Assembly (NCBI GenBank): GCA_903931945.1
Contig: CAIZEI010000038.1
Location: 1-59,985, forward strand
Length of the DNA stretch: 59,985 nucleotides
Direction: 5' to 3'
DNA from: an uncultured Hyphomicrobiales bacterium
GTDB lineage: Bacteria; Pseudomonadota; Alphaproteobacteria; Rhizobiales; Beijerinckiaceae
Shown in pieces: positions 44,718-54,148 of this stretch (positions within the stretch are counted from its first letter, which is position 1; each line of letters begins with the position of its first letter). The notes under the pieces were generated by a model that saw only the letters and a program-made list of their open reading frames with translations, did not search any database and was not told where the DNA came from. A program made the position numbers and the translations under genes.

Positions 44718-45770
44718 TCATCGCTCGCCGATCGCCTTTGGCGGGGCGACGCCAAGGTCCGCAGCCGTCTTGACGAGCCTGTGCCAGGCTTTCGCGCCGA
44801 TGGGGACGCCCTCTGCGAGACGCTGCGCGTAGTCGCGCCCTCCGCGTTCGCCGGGCAGCAATATTTCGGCGTCCGGATCGAGCCTGGGCAGGGATTTGAT
44901 TACAGCGGCGAGTTCGCTCATTTCGCGCTTGAAGTCCGCCAGCGGGCGGAAGGCCTCGATATCGAGCAGGATCAGCATGGCGTTGTGCACATGTTTGCGC
45001 CCGCCCGCGATCATCGGCGCCAGCAAGGGGCGCGTCGCCAGCACGCCCGTCAGCGCCTCGATCATGAAGGCGAGGCCCGAACCCTTTGGGCCGCCCAGCG
45101 GCAACAGGATTTCGGCCTTCGATGCGTCCGTTGTTGGCGCGCCGTCCCTGGTCAGGGCGCAGCCCGCCGGAATTGGTTGACCGAGGTCCATCGCCTGTTG
45201 CAGACGCCCGTTGGCGATGGTTGCGGTCGCCATGTCGAGAAGCAATTCCCCTTCAAGGCTTGGGACAGCCATCGCGATGGGGCTTGTTGCAAGGCTCGGC
45301 GTTTTGGCGCCGTGATAGGCCATGTTCGGCGGGCCGCCGTTGAACATGATCGCTGCAAGCCCCTGCGCCGCAGCCTTTTGCGCATAATAGCCAATCGCGC
45401 CGGTGTGGGTGGCCGAATGCATGCTGGCGACCGCAATGCCAAATTTTCTGGCGCGCTCCGCGCCTTCCTCCAGAGCGAGTTTCATCGCCACGGGGCCGGC
45501 GCATTTTTGGCCATCGACGATGAACACCGCCCCCGCGCGGCTTTCAATGACCGGAACGGCCTTGCCGTCCATTTCGCCGGTTTCGAGAATGCGAAAATAC
45601 ATCGGCAGGCGCTGGACGCCATGCGAACTCACGCCCCGCAAATCGGCCCAGACCACGACATCAGCGAGCGTTTGCGCGCTGTCTTCAGTCATGCCCCTGG
45701 CGTGCAGCATCAGCGCGACGCAAGCGCGCAGGTCTTCGGCGGCGACCAGAATAGTTTGATCTTCAGACAT
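44718..45770 (-). CDS. Ldh/MDH2-family NAD(P)-dependent dehydrogenase
   Basis: 350 residues starting MSEDQTILVAAEDL; the open frame extends upstream without support. The type 2 malate/L-lactate dehydrogenase family (YlbC, YiaK, ComC) is recognised by WADLRGVSSHGVQRL with the active-site His50, SMHSATHTGAIGYY, NGGPPNMAYHGAK and GGPKGSGLAFMIEALTG. These enzymes oxidise 2-hydroxyacids or reduce diketogulonate, ureidoglycolate or imino acids. The next gene on the strand is an MFS transporter. No signal peptide. Confidence 0.88.
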   Translation of the reverse strand: MSEDQTILVAAEDLRACVALMLHARGMTEDSAQTLADVVVWADLRGVSSHGVQRLPMYFRILETGEMDGKAVPVIESRAGAVFIVDGQKCAGPVAMKLALEEGAERARKFGIAVASMHSATHTGAIGYYAQKAAAQGLAAIMFNGGPPNMAYHGAKTPSLATSPIAMAVPSLEGELLLDMATATIANGRLQQAMDLGQPIPAGCALTRDGAPTTDASKAEILLPLGGPKGSGLAFMIEALTGVLATRPLLAPMIAGGRKHVHNAMLILLDIEAFRPLADFKREMSELAAVIKSLPRLDPDAEILLPGERGGRDYAQRLAEGVPIGAKAWHRLVKTAADLGVAPPKAIGER

Positions 45771-46028
45771 GCGGGTTCCGCCTGATGTGAAACTGGCCGG
45801 ACCATAGGCGGGAAATCCGGATTTGGGAATTGCGGGGGATGTTGCAATAGGCCAATCGGGGGAAGGATAGTGGCGCGTAACAGGAACGCGCCAAACCGGC
45901 ATGACCGCTTATGGGGGTATTGCTAACGTGGCGGCGCGCGCGCGTTTTCCACCGGTTTCGTCCGACGCCGACCCTGCACGGTCATGCTCGATCGCGAAAT
46001 CGACGCGGGAAATAGCGCGAGATTTTGA

Positions 46029-46685
46029 TTATGTGGATGCGCGCCCGGCGATTTTCGAACAGGCGGAAAGCAACGTCGCTGAAATCGCCCTGCGGCGGAC
46101 GATAACAATGCCTAGCCCCAACACGAGCCACGAAAGAGTTCCTGCGCCGGGGATAGGAGCCGGAGCGCCGGGAGTGATGTTAAACGTCGTCAGCGCGAGG
46201 GAGCCAGATTGTCCAAAGTTAGTGGCATTGGCCGCCTGGACGATGTAGAGACTGTCCGGCCCACTACTGGTCGTGTTTGACCAGAGCGAATAGTCGGTCG
46301 TAGAGCCCTGCGTCGTAAAGCCAATTCCGTTAAGGTCGGTATAGGGGTGGTTGGGGTAGGTCAGTTTTTCGTCGACGATGAGGCCACCCAGATTGGTGTT
46401 GGTCGGGAGCATTACCATCGTCAAACCGTTCATGGTGCCGGTCAGCGCCGTGACGGTGTATGCTCCGGAACTACCCGTCGCTGTGAACGTGCCAGACCCG
46501 TTATAGGTCAAGGTTTGGTCCGTAGCCAGACCGGATGCAACGGCTGTGACCAAACCAGAGGCAGAGAATGAGAAATTAAATGTGGTTGCGAGCGAAGGCG
46601 CCGAACCCAATCCGGCAAACCCCAAACAAGAAAAAGCCAGCACACGCAGCAAGGACGCTGGCAAATAGTTTCCAATTTTGGTCAT
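46029..46685 (-). CDS. Exported protein with PEP-CTERM-like sorting signal
   Basis: 218 residues. A signal peptide (LLRVLAFSCLGFAGLGSA, cleaved near SLA-T) is followed by a Ser/Thr/Gly-rich region low in charge. Near residue 183, PAPIPGAGTLSWLVLGLGIVIVRRRA is a proline-glycine signal plus membrane helix plus basic cluster, as in PEP-CTERM proteins processed by exosortase (variant PIPGAG). The tail after the Arg cluster is unusually long (about 18 residues). No exosortase gene is in the window. The start has GGGGTG upstream. Confidence 0.7.
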   Translation of the reverse strand: MTKIGNYLPASLLRVLAFSCLGFAGLGSAPSLATTFNFSFSASGLVTAVASGLATDQTLTYNGSGTFTATGSSGAYTVTALTGTMNGLTMVMLPTNTNLGGLIVDEKLTYPNHPYTDLNGIGFTTQGSTTDYSLWSNTTSSGPDSLYIVQAANATNFGQSGSLALTTFNITPGAPAPIPGAGTLSWLVLGLGIVIVRRRAISATLLSACSKIAGRAST

Positions 46686-47144
46686 AGAACACCCCGGCAA
46701 CGGATCCTATTGCCAAAACTGGCATTCTGGCCTTGTGCGGTCAAGATATGAATAGCACAAAATTGCGTCAGGCAACGTTTCAGCGTCCTATTCAGCATCA
46801 AAGATAAGGTGGGCAAGGCTGCTTGATTGTTAGCAAAATGACGCAACTGGCGCATTTCCAAAAATGCCGGCCCCGCCGCGCATCGAGCCTTTGGCGTCCG
46901 CAGTTAGGGGGATCGCGTCGATTGACGGCGGCCTAAATTCAGAAAACAGCGCCGTTCAGGACAAATTGGGAAACATCAGCAATGACCATTGCAGCAGGGA
47001 TTTTTGCGATTCTCAAAATATAGAACATCCGAGATTCGATTGGCCTTTTGTCCGACGCCAGCAGGCAGGCTTCCGGTCCGGGGATCGCCGCGCTATATAG
47101 GAGTCAGGGCGGTTCCTTGACCTCCGCCCCGAAAGGATTGCGCC
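46686..47144. other. Divergent intergenic region, PEP-CTERM-like / grxD genes
   Basis: About 460 bases, more AT-rich than the coding regions. No protein-like frame, tRNA or repeat array was recognised. Promoters for both flanking genes should lie here. Confidence 0.35.
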
Positions 47145-47483
47145 ATGGCCAGTATTCAGGACTCCATCAAGCAGGAAATCGACGCCAACCCGGTCGTTCT
47201 GTTCATGAAAGGCACACCGCAAATGCCGATGTGCGGTTTTTCCGGGCAGTGCGTGCAGATCCTTGATTATCTCGGGGTATCCTACAAAGGCGTCAACGTG
47301 CTGGCCGATGAGGAAATCCGGCAGGGCATCAAGGAATTCTCGAACTGGCCGACCATCCCGCAGCTCTATGTGAAGGGCGAATTCGTCGGCGGCTGCGATA
47401 TTGTGCGCGAGATGTTCCAGTCAGGCGAGCTTTCGCAGCATTTCAACGAGGCGGGCATTGCCTGCAAAGCCGTCGAGGCCTGA
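47145..47483 (+). CDS. grxD: Monothiol glutaredoxin, Grx4 family
   Basis: 112 residues, normal for the short monothiol class. The CGFS motif is at Cys30 (PMCGFSGQ). GTPQMP before it, [20 protein letters not shown] and the glutathione-binding positions are present. Grx4-type proteins bind a [2Fe-2S] cluster with glutathione and BolA and deliver it in iron-sulfur biogenesis and iron sensing. bolA and purL-type neighbours are not visible here. AAAGGA precedes the ATG. Convergent with the ArnT-like gene, six bases apart. Confidence 0.95.
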   Translation: MASIQDSIKQEIDANPVVLFMKGTPQMPMCGFSGQCVQILDYLGVSYKGVNVLADEEIRQGIKEFSNWPTIPQLYVKGEFVGGCDIVREMFQSGELSQHFNEAGIACKAVEA

Positions 47484-47489
47484 GACGCG

Positions 47490-48986
47490 CTATCGCGGCA
47501 GATAATTTTCGCCGCGAAAGACTTTTAACCGGATCGTCACAAGCGGCCCCCGCGCGATCGTCAGATCGGGCAGGGGGGCGATTGCGGAAAAGCGCCTTTC
47601 AATAGGAGACAGCGCCGCCAGAGCGTTTTCCGGAACAAAAATAAGGGCGCTTTCGCCCGCGTGGCTGTCCCGGGGCGCCAGAAAGTCATAGCCCCGGCAA
47701 TCCTCCCCGATGCACACGACATCGCTTGCGCCCGCCAGCGCATGGTCGATTTTCGCCGCTTCATACCAGCGGCGGGCGACGACAAAGAATTTCGTACCGG
47801 TTGCGGTTTCCTGCGCGCGCACATAGGGGGCGACACCCGTCCAGTCCGTCATTTCAGCCAGCGGATCGGATTTCAGGCCAGCGATGGCCGAAATCATCGG
47901 AAACTGCGCCAGCGCGATCATGCCCGCGACCGCCGCCGCGACAAAGACCAGCGACGCTCTCAGCCAGGTCCGGATGCGCGCCGAACCGTGATCGAACCCC
48001 GGCGTAAACCATCGCCCGAGCAGCGGGAACAGCATGAGATAACCGGGCGCGGCCCAGTGGAAATAGGGTCGCTGATCCGACCACGCCGGCGTCAGCGTGA
48101 ACAGGGCGATGGGACCGATGGCAAGGCAGATCAGCAGCCAGGCGGCGGGATCGGCAGGGCCTTTGCGCACGTCCATGGCCGTCGCAAAGACCAGCGGCGC
48201 CCAGATCCAGGGCGCCAGAAACGCAGCCTGCCCGGCCAGCGCTATGAGCGGCATCCACGGGCGAAACACATGCGCCGACGCGCGCGCGCCCTGAAAGGCG
48301 ATCGACGCCCACTGGTGTTGCGCGTTCCAGACAATGGCGGGCGAGGCGACTCCCGTTGCCACGAGCATCCCGAGCCAGGGCCATGGCGTGGCGAGCCACC
48401 GCCGTCGCTGCGCCGATGTCAGCAGAAACAGACCTGCGCCGGCAAAGAGAAAAACGCCGTGCAGCTTTGAGAGCAGCGCAAGCCCGCCGAACAATCCGGC
48501 CAGCAGCCACAGGGCGGGGTTGGCTCCAGGGATCAGCAAAACGCGCGCAAGACACAGCGCGCCCGCCAGCAGCGCCGCATCGAGCGGCCCGTCCGGCAAC
48601 ACCCAGGTTCCCGTGGTGACGCCCAGCACCGGCGCGGCGTTGAGCGCCAGCGCTGCGATCAACCCGGCGCTCTGGCCAAACAGCAGCGACGTCAGTTCAA
48701 ACATCAGCCAGGTCGAGAGCGCGAACAAGGCAATGAAGGGCGTCCGGACAATCCAGTCCGCCTCGCTGCCGGCGAGCAGGGACGCGGCGTGGGCCAGCCA
48801 CCACGCCAGCGGGGGATGGTCGAAGTAGCTCCACTCCCAGCGACGCCCGATCGCGACCATATAGGTCTCGTCAATGCCCAACCCTGTCGTAGCACCAAAG
48901 ATCAGCCGCAGCGCAGCGCTGCCTGCGATGAACAGCGCAAGCGCGCGCCCTGGTTTGGCGCTGGCGGGGTGGGCGTGATCTTGCAT
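47490..48986 (-). CDS. Family 39 glycosyltransferase (ArnT/PMT-like)
   Basis: 498 residues starting MQDHAHPASAKPG; the frame upstream is antisense to the divergent glycosyltransferase. The catalytic loop GLGIDETYMVAIGRRWEWSY with its Asp-Glu pair and FDHPPLAWW are signatures of ArnT/DPM-dependent transferases. About ten to twelve helices and a C-terminal soluble domain (about 390-498) follow. It would use a polyisoprenyl-phosphate sugar in the periplasm to modify a lipid or glycan. The divergent GT2-GtrA protein is the likely maker or flipper of such a donor. Confidence 0.87.
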   Translation of the reverse strand: MQDHAHPASAKPGRALALFIAGSAALRLIFGATTGLGIDETYMVAIGRRWEWSYFDHPPLAWWLAHAASLLAGSEADWIVRTPFIALFALSTWLMFELTSLLFGQSAGLIAALALNAAPVLGVTTGTWVLPDGPLDAALLAGALCLARVLLIPGANPALWLLAGLFGGLALLSKLHGVFLFAGAGLFLLTSAQRRRWLATPWPWLGMLVATGVASPAIVWNAQHQWASIAFQGARASAHVFRPWMPLIALAGQAAFLAPWIWAPLVFATAMDVRKGPADPAAWLLICLAIGPIALFTLTPAWSDQRPYFHWAAPGYLMLFPLLGRWFTPGFDHGSARIRTWLRASLVFVAAAVAGMIALAQFPMISAIAGLKSDPLAEMTDWTGVAPYVRAQETATGTKFFVVARRWYEAAKIDHALAGASDVVCIGEDCRGYDFLAPRDSHAGESALIFVPENALAALSPIERRFSAIAPLPDLTIARGPLVTIRLKVFRGENYLPR

Positions 48987-49129
48987 TGGATTTCCGCAGG
49001 GGGTATCGCGACCTGCGGGATGTATCGCATGACCCCCCTGCATACCAGCAACAGTGAACCTTAAACGCAGACAGCGTAGTCTGGGCCCGAGGGCGCGAGC
49101 CCGAATCGCGCCCTTTGAAAGCAACCGGA

Positions 49130-50230
49130 ATGGCTTCGCCCCCACCCCATGTCTCTATCATCGTGCCAACTTTCAACGAGGCCCACACTGTCGCCGAACT
49201 GACCCGGCGCCTCGACTCGGCGCTCGCGGGAATGGCGTGGGAGGTCATATTCGTCGATGACGACAGCCCGGATGGCACGGCGGCTGCGGTCAAGTCGCTT
49301 GCATCGGCCGATACGCGTGTGCGCTGCATCCGGCGGGTCAACCGACGCGGGCTTTCCGGCGCCTGTATCGAAGGGATCCTGAGTTCCGCGGCTCCCATTG
49401 TAGCGGTCATGGATGGCGACCTCCAGCATGACGAGACCATCCTGCCAGGCATGATCGCGCGTCTCGACCGCGATGAGTGCGATATCGTCGTCGGCAGCCG
49501 CCTTGTGGAAGGCGGCTCCAGCGCCGATGGATTTACCGCGTCGCGCGCTTTTGCCAGCAATTTTGCGATCCGGATGGCGGGGATGCTGGTAGGCTCGGGC
49601 GTCACTGATCTTACCAGCGGCTATTTCGCGATGAAACGCGAACCCTTTGAGGCGATGGCGCCGCGTCTGACGACATCCGGCTTCAAGATATTGCTCGATG
49701 TGCTGGCGACGGCGCAACCGCCGCTGCGCGCCAGCGAGGCTGGTTACAGGTTCCGCTCGCGTTTTGCCGGCGAGTCCAAATTTGACGCGAGGGCGATGGG
49801 CGATTTTGTCGGCCTCATCGTTCACAAGGCGACGGGCGGCGCCATTCCACCGCGCTTTGTAATGTTCATTGCGGTTGGCGGTTTTGGCGTCGCGGTGCAT
49901 TTGCTCACGCTGCGTCTCGCGATGGATCTGGGCGTTGAGAATTTCACGCTCGCCCAATCCATCGCCACCGTTGTTGCGATGACATCAAATTTTATCGTCA
50001 ACAATACGCTGACCTACGCCGATTGCAAGCTGAAGGGCGCCAAGGCGCTGGTTGGACTGTTGCAATTCTATGCGGTCTGCGGCGTCGGGGCGATCGCCAA
50101 TGTCGGCGTCGCATCCTGGATGTTTGGCATGGATCAGGCGTGGTGGGTGGCAGCGCTCGCCGGAGTCGTCATGGGCTCTGTATGGAACTACACCATGAGT
50201 TCGATGTTCGTCTGGGGGAAAAAGGATTAG
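49130..50230 (+). CDS. Fused GT2 (polyprenol-phosphate sugar synthase-like) and GtrA flippase-like protein
   Basis: 366 residues from the ATG; a TTG at 49115 is a weaker alternative. Residues 1-225 are a DPM1-type GT-A domain: SIIVPTFNEA, VDDDSPDGT, VMDGDLQHDE and LTSGYFAMKR. Residues about 240-366 are a GtrA domain with four helices, ending NYTMSSMFVWGKK. The fusion joins synthesis of a lipid-phosphate sugar with its possible translocation. It is divergent from the ArnT-like gene (143-base spacer), a likely partner using this donor. Confidence 0.88.
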   Translation: MASPPPHVSIIVPTFNEAHTVAELTRRLDSALAGMAWEVIFVDDDSPDGTAAAVKSLASADTRVRCIRRVNRRGLSGACIEGILSSAAPIVAVMDGDLQHDETILPGMIARLDRDECDIVVGSRLVEGGSSADGFTASRAFASNFAIRMAGMLVGSGVTDLTSGYFAMKREPFEAMAPRLTTSGFKILLDVLATAQPPLRASEAGYRFRSRFAGESKFDARAMGDFVGLIVHKATGGAIPPRFVMFIAVGGFGVAVHLLTLRLAMDLGVENFTLAQSIATVVAMTSNFIVNNTLTYADCKLKGAKALVGLLQFYAVCGVGAIANVGVASWMFGMDQAWWVAALAGVVMGSVWNYTMSSMFVWGKKD

Positions 50231-50318
50231 TCGTTTTGGCCGCAGGGGCTTTTCATACTCCGGCCACAGCGCTAACCTGCGGCTGAATGATCGCGCGCCG
50301 CGCGATACGGAGGATCCG

Positions 50319-51194
50319 ATGACAATGGACAATAGCCTGACGCCTGTGCGCATCGCGCCGAACAATCCGGTGTTCGATCTTCCCGTGATTGTCGGCATCG
50401 AGGAAGGCCTTTTCGCCCAGGCGGGGCTTGATGTCAGGTTTTCCGCCAGCTATGCCGACCGCGAGAAAGACAATGCGTTGACGCCATTCATGGGGCGTTT
50501 GAAAGAGCAGTTGTTCGATTGTGGCGGCGCCGACAGCTACAATGTCTGCGAATGGGCGAGTATCGACCGGCTGGAGCGCGGCAATCGCGCTGGCAAACTC
50601 GCAGCTCTGCGGGCGGCGGTGGCGGCCCAGGCGATCCTCAGTTTCGATGACGCCTTGCAAACGCCGCGCGACATGGTGGATGTGCCTGTCATGGTGCAGG
50701 AACTCACTGGTTCGCATTACACCACGCTGCAAATGCTCGAGAGCGCCTGTGGCGCAGACCATGTCAGGATTGAAAATGGCGGCCTGCCGCAAGCCCGTTA
50801 CGCCGCGCTGAAGGCGCGAACCACGCGGGCGATTGCCGTCATGGAGCCCTTTATCAGCCTCGGGCTGAAAGAGGGCGCGCATATCATCGCCGCCTCCTTT
50901 TATCGCGGTGGCGAGGTCATTGCGCCTGACCTCAGCGCTGAGCAGCGCCGGGCCTATTACGACGCCGAGAACACGGCTGTCGATTTGATCAATGCGGATT
51001 TTTACAAATACGCCCATCATGTCGCCGCGCAGGCGAAAGGCGCCTTGCAACCGAACGAATTGCTGAAAGCCTTCGTGCATTACAAGCACGTCGATTATTA
51101 CAGCGAGCAATCCTTCATCCGCGCCTATGACTGGATGAAAGCGCGCGGCATGAGCGACGGCCACAGCGAGCATATCGCGCTCGTGGTGGGATGA
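50319..51194 (+). CDS. NMT1/SsuA-like periplasmic-binding-fold protein lacking a signal peptide
   Basis: 291 residues behind GGAGG. PVRIAPNNPVFDLPVIVGIE and EEGLFAQAGLDVRF mark the NMT1/SsuA fold, and the charged N-terminus has no export signal. There is no hydrophobic stretch elsewhere, so the protein should be cytoplasmic. No permease or ATPase is adjacent. The THI5-type cysteine cluster of pyrimidine synthases was not seen. It could be an enzyme or sensor on the binding-protein fold. Convergent with the ThDP enzyme gene. Confidence 0.75.
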   Translation: MTMDNSLTPVRIAPNNPVFDLPVIVGIEEGLFAQAGLDVRFSASYADREKDNALTPFMGRLKEQLFDCGGADSYNVCEWASIDRLERGNRAGKLAALRAAVAAQAILSFDDALQTPRDMVDVPVMVQELTGSHYTTLQMLESACGADHVRIENGGLPQARYAALKARTTRAIAVMEPFISLGLKEGAHIIAASFYRGGEVIAPDLSAEQRRAYYDAENTAVDLINADFYKYAHHVAAQAKGALQPNELLKAFVHYKHVDYYSEQSFIRAYDWMKARGMSDGHSEHIALVVG

Positions 51195-51230
51195 GTCGGG
51201 GCGCTTTTGCTACGGGAGACTTCCGGTCCC

Positions 51231-52913
51231 TCAATGCCCGCCCTGCGCCGCCATCCCCGCCGCGCGCAATGACGCGAGTGTGGCGGTTGGCGTGCTGGCC
51301 TCGGTGTCGACCAAGACATGAATGATGGAAGCCACGCCTGATTCTACCGCACGCTCGAAGGCGGGCGCGAATTGCTCGGTGCGCCGCACCGTCTCGCCAT
51401 GCCCGCCAAAAGCTTGCGCATAAGCGGCAAAATCGGGATTGCGGAGCGCAGTTGCTGACACGCGACCGGGGAAGCGGCGCTCCTGATGCATCCGGATCGT
51501 GCCGAAATTCCGGTTGTCGATCACAACCACGATGATGGGTAGATCATACTGGATGGCTGTGGCGAATTCCTGCCCGTTCATCAGAAAACAGCCGTCTCCG
51601 GCGAAGGCGATGACCATCCGGCGGGGATCGACTCGTTTGGCGCCCACAGCTGCGGGCACGCCAAAACCCATTGAGCCCGAAACCGGCCCAAGCTGTGTGC
51701 CCCAGCGACGAAAGCGCAGGAAACGCCCGATCCAGATAGTGTAATTGCCCGCGCCGTTGCAGACGATTGCATCCTTCGGCAGGCGATTGCGCAGCCACAG
51801 CATGATTTCGCCGAGTTGCACCGGGCCAGGATTGACGGGCGCGACATTGCTGAAGGCGTGGTAGTCGGCGTTGGCGGCCTTGGTCAGCGTGCTCCACGGG
51901 CATGAAGGCGGGGGCTGCAAGCCTTCCAGCGCCGCCGCAAAAGCGTTGGGCGTCGCGTGGATCGCGAGCGTGGGATGATAGACCCGCCCGAGTTCCTCTG
52001 CATCGGCGTGAACGTGCACGAGCTTTTGCTTCGGGGTCGGGATATTGAAGAGTTCATAGCCCTGCGATGGAACTTCCGCCATGCGTCCGCCTATCAGCAA
52101 CACGAGGTCGGCGGCCAGGATACGCGCGCGCAGGGCCGGATTCATGCCGAGCGCGAGTTCGCCGACAAAATTGGGATGATCGCCGTTGAAGAGCGCGAGG
52201 CGGCGGAAGGAAGCTGCGACCGGCAATTCGAAGCGTTCGGCAAAGCGTTGCAGGGAGGCGCAAGCCGCCGGGCTCCAGCCGGAGCCGCCAACAATGACGA
52301 TCGGGCTTTCGGCGGACCAGATCAGCTTTTGCAGTTCGGCCATTTGCGTCTGGCCGGGCCAGGTCTGCGCAGGCTCGACACGCAAGGCGTCGGGCACGCC
52401 GGCGCGATCATTCTGCATGTCTTCGGGCAACGCAATAACCACCGGGCCGGGGCGCCCCTGCATGGCGGTGTGGAAAGCGCGGGAGACCATTTCAGGGATG
52501 CGCGCGGCGTCGTTGATCTCGACGACCCATTTGGCGAAAGAGCCGTAAATCGCGCGATAGTCCATCTCCTGAAACGCGCCGCGCCCGAGCGCCTCGCGCT
52601 GCACCTGCCCGATGAACAGGATGACGGGCGAGGAATCGTGCTCTGCGATATGGATGCCGGGCGAGGCGTTGGTTGCGCCGGGGCCGCGCGTGACAAAGAC
52701 GATGCCGGGCCGCCCGGTCAGGCGCGCGCAGGCGTCAGCCATCATCACCGCGCCGCCCTCCTGCCGGCAGACAGTGATCTCGATTTTCGCGTCGTGGAAG
52801 GCGTCGAGAACGGCAAGATAGGATTCGCCCGGCACACAGAACACATGCTGCACGCCCTGCGCGACCAGTTGATCGACTAGGATTTGCGCGCCTGTGCGGG
52901 TGTTGTCTGTCAT
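51231..52913 (-). CDS. Thiamine-diphosphate-dependent enzyme, acetolactate synthase-like
   Basis: 560 residues with the three-domain ThDP decarboxylase architecture. The activating glutamate is Glu52 (CRQEGGAVMMAD), the central domain has IVIVGGSGWSPAA, and the ThDP/Mg motif runs from GDGCFLMN to VIDNRNFG near residue 440-470. Its closest relatives are the IlvB-like lyases, such as sulfoacetaldehyde acetyltransferase or oxalyl-CoA and benzoylformate decarboxylases; specificity is not readable. No small regulatory subunit (ilvH) is adjacent, which argues against a biosynthetic role. Bug-type binding protein upstream on the same strand (115 bases). Confidence 0.88.
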   Translation of the reverse strand: MTDNTRTGAQILVDQLVAQGVQHVFCVPGESYLAVLDAFHDAKIEITVCRQEGGAVMMADACARLTGRPGIVFVTRGPGATNASPGIHIAEHDSSPVILFIGQVQREALGRGAFQEMDYRAIYGSFAKWVVEINDAARIPEMVSRAFHTAMQGRPGPVVIALPEDMQNDRAGVPDALRVEPAQTWPGQTQMAELQKLIWSAESPIVIVGGSGWSPAACASLQRFAERFELPVAASFRRLALFNGDHPNFVGELALGMNPALRARILAADLVLLIGGRMAEVPSQGYELFNIPTPKQKLVHVHADAEELGRVYHPTLAIHATPNAFAAALEGLQPPPSCPWSTLTKAANADYHAFSNVAPVNPGPVQLGEIMLWLRNRLPKDAIVCNGAGNYTIWIGRFLRFRRWGTQLGPVSGSMGFGVPAAVGAKRVDPRRMVIAFAGDGCFLMNGQEFATAIQYDLPIIVVVIDNRNFGTIRMHQERRFPGRVSATALRNPDFAAYAQAFGGHGETVRRTEQFAPAFERAVESGVASIIHVLVDTEASTPTATLASLRAAGMAAQGGH

Positions 52914-53028
52914 GTGTTTGTCCTGCCCGTATTTGCCGAACCGCCCCGCTCATGAGCGTTGAACTGCCGGGGCGCAGAAGGCTTGTCAAGGTGTGGAGGA
53001 GGGGGGAGGACAGTGGCCGGCGTGATCC

Positions 53029-54000
53029 TCATTCCAACTTAAACCCGATCTCCTGGATCACTGGCCGCCATCTCTCGATTTCCGCAACAACAAACCGCGC
53101 CGCTGAAACCGGGTCGGTATCCGACGAGGGCTCAAACCCCGACGACGCCAGAATTTTCAGATAGTCCGGGTCCGCCATGGCGACACGGGTTGCGGCGGCT
53201 ACCTTTTCGATGGCGGGCTTTGGCGCCCCGGCAGGCGCAAATACGCCAGCAAAATTGAGCGCGACAAAACCCTTCACGCCGGATTCTTCACCCGTCGGAA
53301 TGTCCGGCGCAGCGCCAATTCGTTTGGGCGTCGAGACCCCAAGCACCCTGATGGCGCCGGAGCGGTGCAGGCCCAGGACTTCGCTGGTGATGTTAAGCGC
53401 GGCAAGCTTGATCTGCCCCGCCACCAGATCGGCCAGGGCGGGGCCGCCGCCACGGTAAGGAACATGCACGATATCGCGGACATCTGCGCGAAATTTGAAC
53501 ATTTCGCCGCCCAGATGCGCCGCTGACCCGACCCCCGGCGACGCATAGGAAAGCGTACCCGGTTTCGCCCTGTCGAGCGCCATCAGGTCTTGCAGCGAGG
53601 AGACGCCCAGCGAGGGATGCGCGACAATCCCGACGCCACTGATGGAGAGAATGGCGATGGGGTCGAAATCCCTGACGGGGTCGTAGATGGGGCGCGTCGA
53701 GGCGATCGGGTTAATGACATGCGTGGCGCCGCCGCCGAGCAACAGCGTGTAACCATCTGGCGCAGCCCGGCTTGCCGTCATCGCGCCGACGATGCTACCG
53801 GCGCCGGCGATGTTGTCGATGACCACCGGTCCCAGCGAACCGCGCATCATCTCGGCCCAGGGCCGCGCCGCGACATCGTTCACGCCGCCTGGCGCCCAGG
53901 GGACAATCAGGCGAATGGGATGGTTGGGCCAGATTTGCGCCAGCACGGGCTTGTTCCCCAGCGCCGCTGCGCCCAAAGCCAGAAACGTTCGCCGCCGCAT
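53029..54000 (-). CDS. Bug-family (TctC) tripartite tricarboxylate transporter binding protein
   Basis: 323 residues. The N-terminus MRRRTFLALGAAALG looks like a twin-arginine or strong Sec signal, cleaved near LAQ. The Bug signatures WPNHPIRLIVPWAPGG, DNIAGAGSIVGAM, and SYASPGVGSAAHLGGEMF are present. Such proteins bind carboxylates or aromatic acids for TctAB-type carriers, which are not in the window. It precedes the ThDP enzyme gene on the same strand and is divergent from maeB. Confidence 0.88.
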   Translation of the reverse strand: MRRRTFLALGAAALGNKPVLAQIWPNHPIRLIVPWAPGGVNDVAARPWAEMMRGSLGPVVIDNIAGAGSIVGAMTASRAAPDGYTLLLGGGATHVINPIASTRPIYDPVRDFDPIAILSISGVGIVAHPSLGVSSLQDLMALDRAKPGTLSYASPGVGSAAHLGGEMFKFRADVRDIVHVPYRGGGPALADLVAGQIKLAALNITSEVLGLHRSGAIRVLGVSTPKRIGAAPDIPTGEESGVKGFVALNFAGVFAPAGAPKPAIEKVAAATRVAMADPDYLKILASSGFEPSSDTDPVSAARFVVAEIERWRPVIQEIGFKLE

Positions 54001-54148
54001 GATGGCCCTCCCGTTTGCGGTTTTAAAGTCTCACTCTAGCGCGGCGCGCGCGCGAACGCGCGCCTGTATGCCGCGAAACCCTGTTTTATTCTCGACAAAG
54101 CCTCGACTTTGATTGAATTGTAGATTGTGGAATTGATGAGGAGACCCG

